Source: Peribacillus cavernae (GTDB lineage Bacteria > Bacillota > Bacilli > Bacillales > DSM-1321). Taken from it: 64,000 nt of DNA. Numbering within the stretch: the first letter of the stretch is position 1; each line of letters opens with the position of its first letter. The notes beneath the pieces were generated by a model that had not been told where the DNA came from, did no database searches, and saw nothing but the letters and a program-made list of their open reading frames with translations. Below are positions 49,791 through 58,445 of this stretch, piece by piece. The DNA is taken from assembly GCF_003989135.1 (NCBI RefSeq), contig NZ_RYZZ01000001.1, positions 186,001 to 250,000 of the forward strand, written 5' to 3'. The position numbers and the translations under genes are program-made.

Positions 49791-51170
49791 TTGAAAACTT
49801 TACTGTTAGAGGACATATTACACGCTATGGGAATTAAGCCAAATAAATTTCAAAATGGGGTATCGATTGTAAATGTTACTCGTGAACTTTATGAAGCAGA
49901 TCATAACACGGTATATTTCCGTGTAAAAAAAGGCTGGAAGCTAGATGGGGAAAAGTTAAAAAATTATCATCACTTCTATATAGTGACAGATGCCCCCTTT
50001 TTAAATATGGAAAAATTACGCCCCGAACAAGTTATCATGGTAGATAATCTGATGAAAGCTTTCTTGAATTTCACTTCTTACTACCGGCATATGTTCAACA
50101 TTCCTGTTGTGGCAATCACCGGCACTAGCGGGAAAACGACGACGAAAGAAATGCTCAAGCATATTTTACAAAAAGACTTGACCGTTCAAGCAACAATTTC
50201 AAACAAAAACGCTGGCTGTTACCATCTTCCATACCTGCTAGGAATTGATGAAAAAACAGATGTAGCTGTCATTGAAATGGCGGTATCACGACGCGGTGAC
50301 ATGATGGAAGCATGTGAGTATTTCTTTCCAACTATAGGGTTAATGACTATGATCGACGTAGATCATACAGATAAAATTCGTTTATTTGAAAATTATAAAG
50401 CAGAAAAAGCAAAGTTAATGGAAGGCCTCGGTAACAAAGGAACACTTATTATTAATCTGGACGATGAACACATTTCATCTATGGACTTCACCAAATATTT
50501 GGGGAAAATTGTGACGTATGGGAAAAGTAAGACAGCAGACTTACGGATAAAAAGGATTAATTTCCAACAGAATAACATGAAGTATATACTGGCCTATAAA
50601 GGTCAACAGTATAAAGGGAAAATTCCAGTGCTGGGAGAACACAATGTATACAATGCGATTGCTTCGATTGCAGCGGCAATTGAAATAGGTGCCGATATAG
50701 AGAAGTCAATTAATAGGTTAGCAACCTTTTCACAATTAGAATCTCATTTTCAAATTATAAAAGGCCGCAACCAAATTACGATTATTGATGACACTTGGAA
50801 ATCAAATTCGGCATCTTTAAATAGTGGTCTACTTACACTCGACAAACTATCCATTCCCTTTCAGAGAAAAATTGCGGTATTAGGAAGAATAGCGGCCCTT
50901 GGTGAATATGCAGATGAAGAGTATGAAAAAGTGGGATATTTAGTAGAAAAGTTGGGAATTGATAAGCTAATTACTAAAGGCTCTTTAGCCAAAGATATCG
51001 GTAAAGCTGCTGTTGCGGCTGGAATGAACAAGCAAGATGTCTATCATTTTTCAGACCCACAAGATATTAAAAACCTTTTTGATGAATTGCTGCAACCGGG
51101 TGATATTGTCTATTTTAAAACAGGGGGAAATGACGAAGCATTTGAAGACTTCATTCGATTCTTAAAATAA
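49791..51170 (+). CDS. Mur ligase family protein (MurF-like)
   Basis: A 459-residue enzyme with the Mur ligase layout: an N-terminal substrate-binding domain (1-100), a central ATPase domain with the P-loop AITGTSGKTTTKEM (about 110) and the Mg-ligand stretch IEMAVSRRGDM, and a C-terminal ligase domain with the conserved VIDDTWKSNSAS and VLGRIAALGEYADEEYEKVG. MurF adds D-Ala-D-Ala to UDP-muramyl tripeptide. As the gene stands alone, away from dcw-type genes, it is probably a second MurF-like ligase of unknown amino-acid substrate. The TTG start follows ACAGGAGTGATAGC. Confidence 0.85.
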   Translation: MKTLLLEDILHAMGIKPNKFQNGVSIVNVTRELYEADHNTVYFRVKKGWKLDGEKLKNYHHFYIVTDAPFLNMEKLRPEQVIMVDNLMKAFLNFTSYYRHMFNIPVVAITGTSGKTTTKEMLKHILQKDLTVQATISNKNAGCYHLPYLLGIDEKTDVAVIEMAVSRRGDMMEACEYFFPTIGLMTMIDVDHTDKIRLFENYKAEKAKLMEGLGNKGTLIINLDDEHISSMDFTKYLGKIVTYGKSKTADLRIKRINFQQNNMKYILAYKGQQYKGKIPVLGEHNVYNAIASIAAAIEIGADIEKSINRLATFSQLESHFQIIKGRNQITIIDDTWKSNSASLNSGLLTLDKLSIPFQRKIAVLGRIAALGEYADEEYEKVGYLVEKLGIDKLITKGSLAKDIGKAAVAAGMNKQDVYHFSDPQDIKNLFDELLQPGDIVYFKTGGNDEAFEDFIRFLK

Positions 51171-51194
51171 ATCGCTCGTTCTGTTCCAAAATGC

Positions 51195-51220
51195 GGAGCG
51201 AAGAAGCCTTTCTTTGCTCC
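51195..51220 (+). terminator. Hairpin after the Mur ligase gene
   Basis: GGAGCGAAGAA pairs with TTCTTTGCTCC (one wobble) with a 4-base loop. The stem is strong but no T-run follows. Confidence 0.55.
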
Positions 51221-51480
51221 TAAACAATTAGGTTTCTTTCAATAGGAAGTAGAAAGTTCTTCCTGCAACGAAGTGGTGAAACCTTATAGGCTTCCATCTC
51301 CGAAGAATTCTCAACTGAGCCAACTTCGGCGAAGCAACTGTTAAAACTTCTTGTATAATTCATTTTTCTAATGAAGCCTTAATGATGGATGGAACCGGAA
51401 ATATCAAACTTCATAACTGACAATATAGAAAGGCCACAAAAGTAGAAAACTAAATCCTCAGGATTCAATTACACTTAAAT
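51221..51480. other. Intergenic stretch, nothing recognised
   Basis: About 260 bases between the Mur ligase and the manA terminator. Neither strand shows a convincing frame with a ribosome binding site, an RNA gene or a mobile element. Confidence 0.4.
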
Positions 51481-51483
51481 CAA

Positions 51484-51511
51484 AAAAGCCCCCTTCAAGG
51501 AAAAGGAGGAC
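51484..51511 (-). terminator. Terminator of manA
   Basis: On the minus strand CCTCCTT pairs with AAGGGGG (one mismatch) and CTTTTTTG follows. Confidence 0.55.
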
Positions 51512-51533
51512 AAATTCAATATTTGAAAAATGA

Positions 51534-52481
51534 TCACGGATGAGAAACTATAATCTCCATCGTTCCTTCCAGAGTGAACTCTCCAATGTCTGCAGGCAAA
51601 ATAAAATGATCACCTTTACCGGTTTGATAGGTTTCTACTCCAACTTTCAGAAGCCCTTCACCGTTAATAATACTAAAAAGCATGAATGGCTTATCCTGTT
51701 TGAAAGCAGATTTTCCGCTAATATTCCATTTATAAACAGAAAAATATTCCGCCTCCACAAAAGTGGTAATCGTAGCACCTGATTTCTCATTCACTTTCGT
51801 CTCTGTCTTTACATTGTTATGAGGAACAGCCGTCACTTCAAGCGCTTTTTTCAAATGAAGCTCCCGTTTTTTTCCGCTCTGGTCCGTACGGTCGTAATCA
51901 TAGACTCTGTAAGTCGTGTCGGAGCTTTGCTGTGTTTCCAGCACAAGCGTGCCTTCACAAAGCGCATGAATCGTGCCGCTTGGGACATAGAAGAAATCGC
52001 CCGGTTTGATTTTTACCCGGCGGAGAAGCTCGTTCCAGTTTCCTGATTCTACTTGCTGAATCAATTCCTCTTTCGTGCGAGCAGTATGCCCGTAAACAAG
52101 CTCGGCATCTTCTTTACAATCAATAATATACCAGCACTCTGTTTTCCCTAGTTCTCCGTTTTCATTCACCTTTGCGTAGTCATCATCCGGGTGAACCTGG
52201 ACGGATAAATTTGCGTTTGCATCAAGCACTTTTGTTAACAATGGGAACACGTCAGACGGGTAGTTTCCAAAAAGGCCATGATTGTTTTTCCACAGCTCCC
52301 CAATCGTTTTACCGGAATGTGGACCAATCTTTACCACGCTCTGCCCATTCGGATGTCCAGATATAGCCCAGCATTCTCCTGTATGATTGGATGGAATATC
52401 ATATCCAAAACGTTCCTTTAAAGCAGTACCGCCCCATATCCGTTCCTGAAAAATCGGCTGCAAAAACAATGGCTGATTCAT
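51534..52481 (-). CDS. manA: Mannose-6-phosphate isomerase, class I
   Basis: A 315-residue cupin-fold isomerase from the chosen start. It begins PLFLQPIFQERIWGGTALKE and has the zinc and active-site segments NLSVQVHPDDDYAKV and KTECWYIID, plus FYVPSGTIHALCEG. It converts mannose-6-phosphate to fructose-6-phosphate in the cytoplasm, the step that follows alpha-mannosidase action or mannose PTS uptake. The ATG at 52481 follows AGGGGGCTTTTTA. It is downstream of a ROK fructokinase gene, as in the manA-gmuE arrangement of other Bacillaceae. Confidence 0.93.
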   Translation of the reverse strand: MNQPLFLQPIFQERIWGGTALKERFGYDIPSNHTGECWAISGHPNGQSVVKIGPHSGKTIGELWKNNHGLFGNYPSDVFPLLTKVLDANANLSVQVHPDDDYAKVNENGELGKTECWYIIDCKEDAELVYGHTARTKEELIQQVESGNWNELLRRVKIKPGDFFYVPSGTIHALCEGTLVLETQQSSDTTYRVYDYDRTDQSGKKRELHLKKALEVTAVPHNNVKTETKVNEKSGATITTFVEAEYFSVYKWNISGKSAFKQDKPFMLFSIINGEGLLKVGVETYQTGKGDHFILPADIGEFTLEGTMEIIVSHP

Positions 52482-52540
52482 TAAAAAGCCCCCTAGTATC
52501 AAACGTTCGTAATGTTCTCTTAAAATAATTATACCATCTT

Positions 52541-53422
52541 CTAGATATCCGTATTCTTTGCTTTGTTTGCAAGAGCCAGGGCACCGCTAATTCCGGCGTT
52601 GTCACCCAGACCTGGAGGAACTATGTATTCATTGATGGACGATAGGATTGCTGCATGATGAACGTAACCGTTAAGCAGTTCCTGAACCCTCTTTCGAATT
52701 AGAGGAAAAAGCTGCAGCTGTTTCATAACGCCTCCTCCTAAAATAATTCTTTCTGGAGATAAAATCAATATGTAATTCACCAATGCTTGCGCTAAATAAT
52801 CGGCCTCCATTTCCCAGACCTCCGCTCGTCCTTGAAGCTCAACTCCTGCTTTTCCCCATCTTTCTGAAATCGCCGGGCCCGCCGCAAGACCTTCTAGGCA
52901 ATCCTTATGATAAGGACATTTCCCCTCATATTGATCGGATGGATGCCTGCGGACAAGAATATGTCCCATTTCAGGATGAGTAAGCCCATGAAGTAATTTT
53001 CCTTCGACAACCGCACCAACACCGATGCCTGTCCCTACTGTCATATAAATACAGCTGTTTACATCACTGCCTGCTCCCCAGACCTTTTCCCCAAAGGCAG
53101 CCGCATTTACATCTGTATCGAATCCGATTGGGATGTGAAAATGCTTTTTCAATGCACCAAAAATATCAAATTTTTGCCACTGGACCTTTGGCGTCATGGT
53201 AATGTATCCATATTGTGGACTATCAACGTTTAAATCAACAGGCCCGAAAGAACCGATGCCAATTGCAGATAATGAGTAATTTTGAAAGAAGTCAATAACT
53301 TTCCCCATGGTTTCTTCGGGAGTTGTTGTTGGAAATGAAACTCTTTGGATGAATTCTCCTTGTTCATTTCCGACTGCACAAACGAATTTTGTTCCTCCTG
53401 CTTCTATAGCTCCTAAATTCAT
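52541..53422 (-). CDS. ROK-family fructokinase
   Basis: A 293-residue ROK kinase. It has the ATP-binding start GAIEAGGTKFVCAVG, the ROK signature around GVGAVVEGKLLHGLTHPEMG, and the zinc-binding set H-x-GH with CPYHKDCLEG. It phosphorylates fructose (or a related hexose) to the 6-phosphate, similar to GmuE/ScrK of B. subtilis. It precedes manA on the same strand with a 59-base gap, so both may be co-transcribed in mannose/fructose use. Confidence 0.9.
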   Translation of the reverse strand: MNLGAIEAGGTKFVCAVGNEQGEFIQRVSFPTTTPEETMGKVIDFFQNYSLSAIGIGSFGPVDLNVDSPQYGYITMTPKVQWQKFDIFGALKKHFHIPIGFDTDVNAAAFGEKVWGAGSDVNSCIYMTVGTGIGVGAVVEGKLLHGLTHPEMGHILVRRHPSDQYEGKCPYHKDCLEGLAAGPAISERWGKAGVELQGRAEVWEMEADYLAQALVNYILILSPERIILGGGVMKQLQLFPLIRKRVQELLNGYVHHAAILSSINEYIVPPGLGDNAGISGALALANKAKNTDI

Positions 53423-53481
53423 CCTTTTCCCTTCCTTCTTCGGTACTCATTGTTGGCTTGTAACTATTATTATAAGTCACT

Positions 53482-53706
53482 TTAGTTCAGTGCAATAGTA
53501 TTGATAAAGTTATAAAATTCGTCGTCTTCCGCTTGCATATACATGACAAAGTTTAATGCCTTTTTGGCTTTATCCAGCGACTTCTTATTCCCAGTTTGTT
53601 CATAGTGGTTTAAGTAAACAATCGCTGCCGTAGCGACGTCATCAACTCAGTCAATACCTTCACCTGAAGCATCTACCCATTTATAATCTGGATATTCCGA
53701 ATTACA
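53482..53706 (-). pseudogene. Glycosidase-like (helical-hairpin) protein remnant
   Basis: About 75 codons ending at 53482 read SEYPDYKWVDASGEGID, an in-frame TGA at 53647-53649 where homologous patterns suggest Trp or Gly, then VDDVATAAIVYLNHYEQTGN and KKALNFVMYMQAEDDEFYNF. The pattern of D-D-V-A-A and Y-L-x-x-Y-x-x-T-G is that of alpha-hairpin barrel glycosidase-type proteins. The precise family is uncertain. N- and C-terminal parts are missing. Confidence 0.5.
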
Positions 53707-53882
53707 CCCAGCTAATATAGGTCCTGTTAATTCCCGATTGTTCCGACGATTCCCTGCACATACAAAAAATGGTCCCTTTTGTCATTCGTTGTCATCTCCA
53801 GTATGGCCAAGTGAGCACCAACACTATAAAAACTGATAGCCAAGCCCATCAATACACCTAAATAGATGACATATGTGCTTAA
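53707..53882 (-). pseudogene. MFS transporter remnant
   Basis: The minus strand encodes YVIYLGVLMGLAISFYSVGA followed by HLAILEMTTNDKRDHFLYVQ and GIVGTIGN, typical of a membrane helix and cytoplasmic loop of MFS exporters; a frameshift then leads to LTGPILAG. The remaining ten or so helices are absent. Confidence 0.55.
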
Positions 53883-54036
53883 AGAATCTTTTTAGAAACA
53901 GCATCAATAGGTAGGTTAATATATGACAGAAGATCCCCAATCTCAGCGATGCTATTAGGCTCGTTTTTCTAGCTAACCAGGTGCACAAACCGATACTGGC
54001 CAAAATGGAAAAAGATAAAAAGAAAGAATAGATGGC

Positions 54037-54246
54037 TGGACATTTTTTGATAAAAATAGTAGAAAGATATTCAAGAATGTTTTAAATATGGATAAAGAAA
54101 CTTGGAACAGAGCAAGAGGATGGGCTCTATGGAAGGCTTTAATAACATACAATGGTAATAAAAATTCTAACAAAACAATAGCACAAGAACCATGTAATGT
54201 TATTAATATAATAGTGGATGATTACAAATCAGGGAAAATACAATAA
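54037..54246 (+). pseudogene. Aminoglycoside phosphotransferase-family remnant (C-terminal part)
   Basis: Seventy codons ending at 54246 encode FFDKNSRKIFKNVLNMDKET followed by WNRARGWALWKALITYNGNK and VINIIVDDYKSGKIQ. The RARGWALWKALITY core is the well-conserved C-terminal helix of APH-family kinases. The catalytic HGD and DxD motifs are absent, so this fragment is inactive. Confidence 0.7.
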
Positions 54247-54324
54247 TGATTTCAATCTTCAATTATTTAAATTATGGGGTCGCCAAACCAAACCCGATTG
54301 AATTTACTTCGGCAATGACCCCTA

Positions 54325-54438
54325 TTACAATTGGAGCCATTGCTGACCGAAACGACCAACGTTATAACCTCCACCTACAGCAGTACCACGAATATGCGTC
54401 GGAAACTTTCGCCCATGTACGTAGCGTTTTCAAAGCTT
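54325..54438 (-). pseudogene. Unidentified gene remnant
   Basis: A minus-strand frame encodes KRYVHGRKFPTHIRGTAVGG followed by GYNVGRFGQQWLQL, then two stops. The composition looks protein-like but has no start codon or ribosome binding site. Family not recognised. Confidence 0.3.
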
Positions 54439-54453
54439 GTCCTTAATAATAAC

Positions 54454-54477
54454 CCCCTTCTAAATGGCCAGAAGGGG
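54454..54477 (+). terminator. Rho-independent terminator
   Basis: CCCCTTCT pairs perfectly with AGAAGGGG around an 8-base loop, followed by TACTTTTCTT. It may have served the aminoglycoside phosphotransferase-like gene. Confidence 0.65.
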
Positions 54478-54552
54478 TACTTTTCTTACTACTATTTATT
54501 GAACTTTTTTAGTTATGGCTTTACATACATCTTTAGCTTATGCTCTGGCGGT

Positions 54553-55194
54553 TTACTTTCGTTGAGAAATCAACCTGAACCAATCGTCTGCTAATTCTTT
54601 ATATGATGGGTCTCTATCTTTTTTATGCCATTTATAAACCCAGTTACACATGCCCATAATGGCATGCAGCCCATTATCAATGCTTATTGGCGGAATAAGC
54701 TGATCATCAATAGCATTTTTAATGGCTCTTCTGAAATAATTTAAGTATTGATTTTCTTTTTCGCGAATAATGGAGTAATGCTCCGTATCAAGGCGGTCTT
54801 TACTATCAAATAAGACTGTGAACATATTTCGTTCATCAATGATTAATTTCACATGAACTTCCATTAGTTTCTTTAATCTTTCCCCGGAATCAAGCGATTT
54901 TTCAATTTCATCCAGCTTCTTCAATCCCAAGTTAAGCGATCTTAGGATGATCTCATACAACAGTTCTTCCTTACTTTTTATATAGTAATAAACATTTGCA
55001 GTGGTTACATCGAGAACTTCTGCTACATCCTTTATCGTACCAGCGTCGTATCCGTATTCCCGAAAAACTTTTGCAGCCGTTTCAATGATTTCGTTTCGTT
55101 TTTCCACATGTTCTTTATTGTTTCCATCAAGACGGGGACGGCCTCTTTTTTTTACGGTTTTATTTTTCTCAACCTTCTCATCCGCATTTTGCAT
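54553..55194 (-). CDS. TetR/AcrR-family transcriptional regulator
   Basis: A 213-residue regulator. A charged lysine/arginine-rich tail precedes the TetR helix-turn-helix (about 35-80; IKDVAEVLDVTTANVYYYIKSKEELL). The C-terminal domain resembles fatty-acid-type TetR regulators of Bacillus (FadR/YsiA-like), which release DNA on binding acyl-CoA. It is next to an operon for acyl-CoA degradation in the same direction and is probably its repressor. Two matching repeats upstream of its start are likely operators. Confidence 0.92.
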   Translation of the reverse strand: MQNADEKVEKNKTVKKRGRPRLDGNNKEHVEKRNEIIETAAKVFREYGYDAGTIKDVAEVLDVTTANVYYYIKSKEELLYEIILRSLNLGLKKLDEIEKSLDSGERLKKLMEVHVKLIIDERNMFTVLFDSKDRLDTEHYSIIREKENQYLNYFRRAIKNAIDDQLIPPISIDNGLHAIMGMCNWVYKWHKKDRDPSYKELADDWFRLISQRK

Positions 55195-55234
55195 TGATTT
55201 CCTCCATGAAAAGTAGTTTTTCTGATATGGTGAT

Positions 55235-55296
55235 GTGAAAAATTCTCATTCAGCTCAGTTCAATCCCGAAATAACGATAGTGAAAACTTTTCATTC
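55235..55296. promoter_or_regulatory. Two direct repeats, candidate TetR operators
   Basis: GTGAAAAATTCTCATTC (55235-55251) and GTGAAAACTTTTCATTC (55280-55296) agree at 14 of 17 bases and lie 45 bases apart upstream of the TetR gene. The second has a near-perfect TGAAAA/TTTTCA palindrome. Autoregulation is inferred. Confidence 0.45.
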
Positions 55297-55555
55297 TATT
55301 ATATATGTTATCCTTTGTAAGGAATTAGTTCAATCGATATAGTTTTATTAACAAATAATTAAAATAATATACTCAATAACAGATTGCCAATAAACTCTGG
55401 TTCAAGTTTAAAGCTTGGCAAGTCCTCCCTGCCTGAACTGGTCACTCCCTTGAAGTAAACGAAAAGGAGGTAACTGATACTTACTTACCAAGAAGTAAAT
55501 CATGTTACCCCACATCGGTTGTGTTTTTATCTAAAAACCCATTTATTTCAAGAGA
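55297..55555. other. Intergenic stretch, nothing recognised
   Basis: About 260 bases between the TetR operators and the acyl-CoA dehydrogenase stop codon. No gene or terminator with a clear stem was found; a AAAAGGAGGTAACTG sequence near 55460 has no open frame after it. Confidence 0.35.
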
Positions 55556-56692
55556 TCAAAGGCCTAAATTTTTAGCAATGATGCTTTTCATAATTTCCGT
55601 AGTCCCGGCAAATATCGTATCTACGCGGACGTTCTGATACTGGCGGCTAATCGGGTACTCCTCCATATAACCATATCCTCCATGCAGTTGGAGGGAGTCA
55701 TACGCAACGCGATTAGCCATTTCTGAAATCCACCATTTAGCCATCGAGACTTTGTTTACGATGTCTTTGCCTTCAATATGTTCGTTGACCAGTTCTTGGA
55801 AAAAGGTTCTCCCAATTTCGATTTCCGTTGCCATTTCCGCCAGCTTGAAGCTGTTATGCTGAAACTTCCCGATAGGCTGCCCGAATGCCTTTCTTGTCTT
55901 TGCATATTCGAGACCTTCTTCAAACATCTTTTCTGCTGCAGTTAATGCTCCCAGGGCCGCGACCAATCTTTCCTGTTGCAATTTTTCCATTAGGTAATAA
56001 AACCCTTTGCCTTCTTCTCCTAATCGATTGCTTTGAGGTACGCGGCAATCTTCGAATACTAGTTCAGCGGTTCCTTCCGTATGGCGGCCCATTTTCTCCA
56101 TCTTCTTGGCTTTTATAAATCCGGAAGTACCTTCTTCAATAACAAGTATGCTTAAATTGTGGTGTTGTTTTGGGCTGTTGCCAGTTTTGCAAACAACTAT
56201 CGCCAGATCACAATCCCATCCATTCGTGATAAACAGCTTTTGGCCGTTAATGATATAATCCGAGCCATCCTTGACTGCGGTCGTCTCAATGCCAGCCAAA
56301 TCAGAACCGGTTCCAGGCTCGGTCATGGCAATGGCTGTAAGCAGTTCACCGCTGGCACAGCCTGGAAGCCAGCGCTGCTTTTGTTCCTCATTTCCATACG
56401 CAGCGATATAGGGTACTACCACATCCGAATGAAGGGAAAAAGCGATATCGGCGTCAGCCTTTGCCAATTCCTCGGAAACAATCACCGAAGATTCAAATCC
56501 CAAATCTGCTCCGCCATACTCTTCCGGGAGCCAGGGACACAGAAAGCCCTGGCTTCCAAATTTCATCCATATCTCCCTGGGAACCTGCCGTTCCTTATAC
56601 CAATCTTTAAAATAAGGTACTACTTCCTTTTGTAAAAATTTCCGGACACTCTTCCGGAACATGTCATGTTCTTCTCTATAAGCTATACTCAT
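55556..56692 (-). CDS. Acyl-CoA dehydrogenase
   Basis: A 378-residue flavoprotein from the chosen start (MSIAYREEHDMFRKSVRKFL). It has the ACAD signature AIAMTEPGTGSDLAGIETTA and QLHGGYGYMEEYPISRQYQN near the end. The C-terminal loop reads IFAGTTEIMK, so the base is not the Glu of the EGT motif of medium-chain enzymes and probably comes from the other site, as in long-chain and isovaleryl types. It introduces the first double bond in acyl-CoA oxidation and passes electrons to an ETF. The start at 56692 follows AAGGAGAAAATAATC; an upstream start at 56773 lacks a site. Last enzyme of the operon. Confidence 0.94.
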   Translation of the reverse strand: MSIAYREEHDMFRKSVRKFLQKEVVPYFKDWYKERQVPREIWMKFGSQGFLCPWLPEEYGGADLGFESSVIVSEELAKADADIAFSLHSDVVVPYIAAYGNEEQKQRWLPGCASGELLTAIAMTEPGTGSDLAGIETTAVKDGSDYIINGQKLFITNGWDCDLAIVVCKTGNSPKQHHNLSILVIEEGTSGFIKAKKMEKMGRHTEGTAELVFEDCRVPQSNRLGEEGKGFYYLMEKLQQERLVAALGALTAAEKMFEEGLEYAKTRKAFGQPIGKFQHNSFKLAEMATEIEIGRTFFQELVNEHIEGKDIVNKVSMAKWWISEMANRVAYDSLQLHGGYGYMEEYPISRQYQNVRVDTIFAGTTEIMKSIIAKNLGL

Positions 56693-56813
56693 GATTATTT
56701 TCTCCTTTTTTATGAGAATAGACGGGATATTGATATCCGAACCTCTCAAAATGATATTTTCCGAGATTACCATTTACGGTCAGTTAGGATGAGCATAGGG
56801 AACTGAAATATGA

Positions 56814-58331
56814 TTATATGGAAAAAACATTTGTAAATTGGTCTCTTAGCTTTCTTTTGAGTAATTTTCCCGATGTATTATAAGGAAGTTGATCCGTAAT
56901 GATGACTTTTTTCGGGCATTTGTAGTCTGAAAGAACCTCTCGGCAATAGTTAACTACTTGGTCTTCCGTAAGCGTTCCTTCTATTTTTGGTACGATAACA
57001 GCCGTAACAGCTTCCCCCCACTTTTCATGGATCAGCCCGATCACCGCGCATTCTTTAATCTCTTCCATTCTTAACAAAGCACTTTCTACTTCTGTGCTGT
57101 ATACATTTAAACTTCCGGTAATAATCATGTCCTTTTTTCGATCTACCAGACGGAAATATCCATCCCCATCCTTGTAGCCTAAGTCTCCTGTTTTAAACCA
57201 GCCATTAATATGGGAGCTTTTCGTGGCTTCTGGATTTTTCCAGTATTCTTTGAAACAGACTGGACCGCGAAGCGCCACTTCACCAATCTCCCCATCTATC
57301 AATTCAATTCCTTGATCATCGATAACGATCATTTCCGTGTAGATACAAGGCATGTAAGCCCCATTGCGTGTTTCCATATCCTCCACAGGCAGAAATGCCT
57401 CACAGGCACTGCCTTCCGTTATGCCATATCCATTTGAAATCCGGACATTTTTTTGTTTGAACCGTTCAACAATGACCGGCGGAATAGGTGCTGCCCCAAT
57501 GGTCAATGCCTTAAAGGAGCTCAAATCAGCTTCGGCAAAATATTCATCCTGGGTGAGCATTTGACAAACAGAAGTAACCACTAATGCTGCGGATACCTTG
57601 TGCTCCTCAATCAGGTGCAGGATCCGATTTGGTTTTATTTCTTTTTCTAATACCATGGTTCCTCCGCTATGGATACAAGGCATCGTTGCCGGCACCAGGC
57701 CGCCGGTAAAACATAACGGGATCGCAACCATCCAGACATCTTCCGAGGTATAATTATAGCCGATGATCATTTGGGTGGTTACCCAAAATATATTGCTGTG
57801 CGTCAGTACAGCCCCTTTTGGATTTCCTGTCGTACCTGATGTAAAACAAATGGCTAAATCCGATTCCCAGGTGACTCCTTTATCCCCTATTTCCGAATCA
57901 TCGGACGATAAAACCCTTTCAACAGAAGGCAAGTCTTCGTAAGTAGGATCAAAATAATAGGTGTGCTCCAGTTTTAGCTCTGCCCGCTCGACTACACTCT
58001 GAAAGGCTGTTTGAGCAAATAAAGCCTTAGCTTCCGACATCTCAATGAAGTATTTTAATTCGCTGGCAACTGCCCTTATATTGATTGGGACAAAACGAAT
58101 GCCAAGCTTAGCACAAGCGAAAAAAAGAAACAGGAACTCCGGTGAATTCATGGACATACAGGCAACCTGTTCTTCCTTTTTTATCCCTAACTTTCTTAGT
58201 GTATGTGCATATCGGTTAACATAGTGATTGAACTCTTGATAGGTATAGTTTTCTTTCCCAAAAATGATAGCCGTTTTGTTTGGAGTCACTTTACTCCAAT
58301 GTGTTACCCATTGCCCTACATTGATTGCCAT
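56814..58331 (-). CDS. AMP-dependent acyl-CoA synthetase/ligase
   Basis: A 505-residue adenylating enzyme of the class I acyl-CoA synthetase group. The P-loop-like AICFTSGTTGNPKGAVLTHS, the A5 motif ISNGYGITEGSACE, GWFKTGDLGYKDGDGYFRLV and the catalytic lysine region PYNTSGKLLKRKL are all visible. It activates a carboxylic acid, probably a fatty, branched or aromatic acid, to its CoA ester via an acyl-AMP. A second, different ligase lies at the other end of the operon. Substrate is not predictable by eye. Confidence 0.94.
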   Translation of the reverse strand: MAINVGQWVTHWSKVTPNKTAIIFGKENYTYQEFNHYVNRYAHTLRKLGIKKEEQVACMSMNSPEFLFLFFACAKLGIRFVPINIRAVASELKYFIEMSEAKALFAQTAFQSVVERAELKLEHTYYFDPTYEDLPSVERVLSSDDSEIGDKGVTWESDLAICFTSGTTGNPKGAVLTHSNIFWVTTQMIIGYNYTSEDVWMVAIPLCFTGGLVPATMPCIHSGGTMVLEKEIKPNRILHLIEEHKVSAALVVTSVCQMLTQDEYFAEADLSSFKALTIGAAPIPPVIVERFKQKNVRISNGYGITEGSACEAFLPVEDMETRNGAYMPCIYTEMIVIDDQGIELIDGEIGEVALRGPVCFKEYWKNPEATKSSHINGWFKTGDLGYKDGDGYFRLVDRKKDMIITGSLNVYSTEVESALLRMEEIKECAVIGLIHEKWGEAVTAVIVPKIEGTLTEDQVVNYCREVLSDYKCPKKVIITDQLPYNTSGKLLKRKLRDQFTNVFSI

Positions 58332-58445
58332 ATGAACCCTCCCGAAAATATGAATAGTTTGGTACCTTTTTACAAGCTTACGATTGCAGAAAACATTCTG
58401 GGTTTAAGGTGATTTCACAACGACAATATTCATACCCTATCATTC

